A stretch of DNA of 64,000 nt from Symbiodinium natans. Its lineage: Eukaryota > Sar > Dinophyceae > Suessiales > Symbiodiniaceae. A program made the translations under genes and the position numbers. A model generated the notes under the pieces. That model did not search any database. It worked only from the letters and a program-made list of their open reading frames with translations, and was not told the DNA's origin. Position 1 is the stretch's first letter. Each line of letters starts with the position of its first letter. Of the stretch, positions 61,120-64,000 are shown piece by piece. Location of the stretch: NCBI GenBank assembly GCA_905221605.1, contig CAJNDS010000225.1:739001-803000 (forward strand), read 5' to 3'.

Positions 61120-62349
61120 GCTGGCCATGCGAAAAGGGAACCCCCTCTTCCCTTCAGGCAAAGATGTTCGTGCAGTCCTGCGCCCGTTCTCCGGCCCGCT
61201 CCAGAGGGCCTTTGCCTCCAGGGCCCAACGGGAGGGTTCCCAGCTGAACTCCCAGCTGAACCCAGAACCATGCAGAAACTTCCTGTAAGGAGCTTCGGTT
61301 CCACACCCCGTAAACTCAACTAATCCCCCTTAAGATCAGTTCGGAAGGCTCTCTCTACAGGACTTACAAGGCAACTCCAGTATATCTCTGCCCCGCGGCG
61401 TCTAGGTCTCAGGGGCCGCTCCAGCAGATGATAAATGGCCCAGTGCTGATCAGAATGGCCTCCTTGTTTATCCCCATGGGTTTGGGGCCCCGCGTTTCTG
61501 TTCAAACAAATACCAAGCACTCCTATCAGGCATAACAAGGAACCCCGCAAAAAACCAGGGCCCATACTTTAGATCAGCCCGCCCCCAAGTCGTCATGTTC
61601 AAATCTCAAGATCTCTGTCACGAGACAGGCCGCCACTGATCCACTTCGAAGGGCTGCTCGGCTCTGAGGAGGTCCACCCAGTAGAGGCCCGCGGATCCCT
61701 TCGAAGCTTCAGGTTGAAGTTCGTAAATGACACGACAGTGAGCAGGAGATGCCAAACCCGAAGCTCTGTAGTCTCCATAAGTCCCTAAAAAACTCACCCA
61801 CAGGGGGCCCTGCAGTATAGAGGGTGAGGGCAACTGCTCCAGGGTTTCAAGATGTTTCGTGCAATCTCCGTTTCATAACGCCATCGTGGATGTCGCGACT
61901 CCCCTGCAGGCATCGGCAAGTGCCGCGAAGGGCGAAAGCGCACTGCGAGGTGGGGCACTAGTTTTGTTAGTACAGCATGCACACCCGAAACCCTTAACAT
62001 ATCTCACTTCCGAAGCCCTCAAATGCTCTGAGGAAAATTGAACATGGTAGCGGAGCCTCCCTAGTGGTGAGCCCCTGCCAAGATAGTGCCCCCAACACGA
62101 GGCCCGGGGCCAATCAGGTTTCACCCCATATTTTGGGCGAGCAGTTGTAGACTGGGGCGGACCCTCTACCTGCTCCTAATCCTTACAGTTTTTCATAGGG
62201 TAAGACCCAGTGGTTGGGCACCTCCGGAACGGTGTGGCGGATCTTCAATCAGTGCGTGTGATCAGTGGGGTGGTGGCCTTGGGTGGATTTGGCACAGTGA
62301 GAGTCGAGCAAGGTATCAACTTTGCTGGCTTCGTGATTGGTTTCGAGGA
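61120..62349. other. 5' flank / untranslated leader of the copia-like element
   Basis: No convincing gene. The interval may hold the 5' LTR and leader of the element whose gag starts at 62350, but the matching 3' LTR lies outside the window, so LTR borders cannot be set. I could not identify a primer-binding site with confidence. Confidence 0.35.
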
Positions 62350-63513
62350 ATGGAGCCTGGAGTGGCAGGGCTTCACCCGACAGGCTCTCCGCAAGGAAGT
62401 CCTGTGGGAAGCCAGGGCCTTGGACCAAGTGCGATGCTTGGACAAGCAATTGGTCAGATGATTGGGTCGCCCCAGGTAGCTGGGAGTCCGACCCCGACAG
62501 AGCAAGTTGCAGCAGCAGCAGCGGCTTCAGCCGGACAGGCCATAGCCAGTCAGGCCATGCAAGAAGAGATGGACAGATTGGTCAAGATGAGGTTGGAGCA
62601 AGCCTTTGGGAGTGTGTTTGGGAAGGTGATCAGTGCAACGGAAAGAGCAGCCCAGGCTGCAGAGAAGCAAGCCCTTGCCCAGCGGACAGATTCGCTGGTG
62701 AAGGCTGTCAAGGTGGATGCCTGGAAACCGACTTCGAGAGAGGAAGAGCTAAGGACTTGGAGAGAGTGGTATTTTCAGTTCAGCACCTGGCTTGTGGCAA
62801 ACGACAGTGGCTATGAAGAGGACCTGCGAACCTTGGATCTCGACAGCAAGGTGGACCATGACCTCTTGGACGAGGACCAAGTGCTCAGGTCGCAGAAGCT
62901 GTACGGAGTCCTTTGTAGCCTCCTGAAGAACAGACCTCTCATGTTGGTGAGAGGCTTGGCCAAGGAGAAGGCAGGATTGGAGGCTATCCGCTTATTAAAG
63001 CGGGAAATGGAACCGAAAGAGCGGGCCAGGTCACTGGCCATCGTCCGCCAGCTCTCTTCCTGGGAGTTCAAGGATGACAAGAATCTTCATGAGCAGTTGA
63101 TTGCGTATGAGGAGGCGGTGACAAGTTATGAAGCTGCTTCAGGCAGCAACTTTCCAGAAGACTTGGTGCTGGCCACAGTGGTCAATGGGCTGCGAGAGCC
63201 TCTCCGTTCACAAGTTCAACTTCGCATGGGAGCCTCCACGACCTACCAGGAGATAAGACAGTGGATCTTGCAGTACGAGAATGTGAATGCGCCTTGGAGT
63301 ACCTCTTTGCCCTCTACCTCAAGCAAGCAGTACAATGGACAGCAGCCAATGGAGGTGGACCAAATCAAGGGAAAAGGCAAGAAGGGCAAGGAGAAGGGTA
63401 AGCGCAAAGGCAAGTGGGACAAAGGCAAAGGAAAGGACAAAGGAAGCCAGAAAGGATGGCAGCAGCAGCCCCAGAGGATGGAACAACAGCAGCAGCAAAG
63501 GAGGACAGGCTGA
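62350..63513 (+). CDS. Ty1/copia-like gag, 387 aa
   Basis: ATG at 62350 (MEPGVAGLHPTGSPQGSPVG). After an Ala/Gln-rich segment comes the copia-gag-like core: WKPTSREEELRTWREWYFQF, LVRGLAKEKAGLEAIRLLKR, LAIVRQLSSWEFKDDKNLHE, VVNGLREPLRSQVQLRMGAS. Then a Lys/Gly-rich basic stretch (KGKGKKGKEKGKRKGKWDKG) and a poly-Gln end. The stop TGA at 63511 interrupts just before the zinc knuckle, which is found in the +1 frame. Upstream codons are also open, so the start is a choice. Confidence 0.75.
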   Translation: MEPGVAGLHPTGSPQGSPVGSQGLGPSAMLGQAIGQMIGSPQVAGSPTPTEQVAAAAAASAGQAIASQAMQEEMDRLVKMRLEQAFGSVFGKVISATERAAQAAEKQALAQRTDSLVKAVKVDAWKPTSREEELRTWREWYFQFSTWLVANDSGYEEDLRTLDLDSKVDHDLLDEDQVLRSQKLYGVLCSLLKNRPLMLVRGLAKEKAGLEAIRLLKREMEPKERARSLAIVRQLSSWEFKDDKNLHEQLIAYEEAVTSYEAASGSNFPEDLVLATVVNGLREPLRSQVQLRMGASTTYQEIRQWILQYENVNAPWSTSLPSTSSKQYNGQQPMEVDQIKGKGKKGKEKGKRKGKWDKGKGKDKGSQKGWQQQPQRMEQQQQQRRTG

Positions 63514-64000
63514 CGGTTGGAAAGACAAGAACTGGCAAAGCAGTGGTTGGCAGAAAGGCTGGTCCCAGTCTGGAAAAGGCTGGGGTTCCTATGGCAAAGA
63601 CAACAAGAAGGACAATGGGAAAGGAGGATGCCATATTTGTGGCCACCCCGGCCACTGGAAATCCGAATGCCCCAAAGGGAAAGGAAAGATCCGACAAGTC
63701 GAGGATGGAACGCAGAATGTGAGCAGCAGTGCGTCAGCAACAGGGACTTCGGCGTCTACGAGTGCAACAGCGTACCGCGTGCCGAGTGTGGTCCAGCAAG
63801 TTACAGCCACAAGAGCGGGACCCTTGTCGACGCCGCCTGGGTGCAGGGAGACTGTGGTCTTCGACATGACCGAGGGTGACAGTGAGATGGGAGAGTTTGA
63901 GCTTGACAACCCGAATGTGTTCATGGTGAAAGCAGTGAAGGTCAAGACAGTTGAGCGCCATGCGCTTGATGCAACAGATGATGATGGAGACTGGCTTGAA
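63509..64000 (+). CDS. copia-like zinc knuckle and start of pol (truncated by window end)
   Basis: The +1 frame relative to gag reads ADGWKDKNWQSSGWQKGW, then GGCHICGHPGHWKSECPKGK, a textbook CX2CX4HX4C knuckle. It then opens a Ser/Thr-rich region and FDMTEGDSEMGEFELDNPN up to the last base of the window. The protease, integrase and RT expected downstream are outside. The frame has no ATG of its own near the start, so expression would need a frameshift from gag, or the gag stop is a mutation. Confidence 0.7.

Noticed and set aside
62290-62330. GGTATCAACTTTGC as a copia-type tRNA primer-binding site
   Set aside because: Similarity to the usual TGGTATCAGAGC is too short, and no LTR border is visible next to it.
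62249-62505. Minus-strand ORFs opposite the copia-like gag
   Set aside because: Gag has clear family-like sequence on the plus strand; these frames are shadows.

Overview
The window reads as nuclear DNA of a dinoflagellate, most likely Symbiodiniaceae or a related suessialean. Four things point that way. Introns use GC and GA donors as well as GT, and nearly every acceptor is AG followed by G. Telomere-type TTTAGGG/CCCTAAA motifs are abundant. The tyrosine-recombinase, reverse-transcriptase and methyltransferase-like retroelement fragments resemble those I know from these genomes. A degraded nuclear 18S rRNA fragment is present. I saw no bacterial operon, tRNA gene or CRISPR array.

Left part (1-28 kb), minus strand. 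After a degenerate minisatellite (1-615) lies one uninterrupted 8.4 kb ORF (888-9338). It encodes a membrane protein of about 2816 residues: signal peptide, GH72-like glucanosyltransferase-like domain, transmembrane helices, a clear GT48 beta-1,3-glucan synthase, a microbial-type PARG (DUF2263)-like domain, a TIR domain with the NADase-type glutamate, and a Pro-rich tail. Upstream (12.1-25.2 kb) is an intron-rich gene that a plain ORF scan misses. Twenty-one exons of 30-111 nt join in one frame of 419 codons and encode a CNNM/CorC-like (DUF21 plus CBS pair) membrane protein. Nearly all of its introns carry telomere-like repeats, in both orientations. A further minus-strand exon lies near 27.7-28.0 kb.

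Middle (28-40 kb) is repeat-rich. It holds duplicated blocks of about 0.55 kb and 1.1-1.7 kb, a 930 bp terminal-inverted-repeat transposon whose empty site survives in a neighbouring duplicate, and a partial 18S rRNA pseudogene. The coding strand switches from minus to plus somewhere here.

Right part (40-64 kb), plus strand. There are an intact unknown ORF (40174-40995), several disrupted genes (alpha/beta-hydrolase-like, a large protein with a DxD-like motif, a protein with a methyltransferase-like motif I), and a spliced gene with a Tudor/Agenet-like segment (47.6-49 kb). From 51.5 kb retroelement debris dominates: a tyrosine recombinase whose middle exon is inverted, a gag ORF separated from an in-frame methyltransferase-like domain by one TGA-CTA stop, an RT/RNase H module whose catalytic part is inverted, and the 5' part of a Ty1/copia-like gag-pol running off the right end with a +1 frame change at a TGA. 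Microsatellites, minisatellites and foldback elements fill the gaps.

The two large minus-strand genes are both membrane proteins, one for a wall polysaccharide and one probably for Mg2+/cation homeostasis. Nothing in the sequence shows that they work together.
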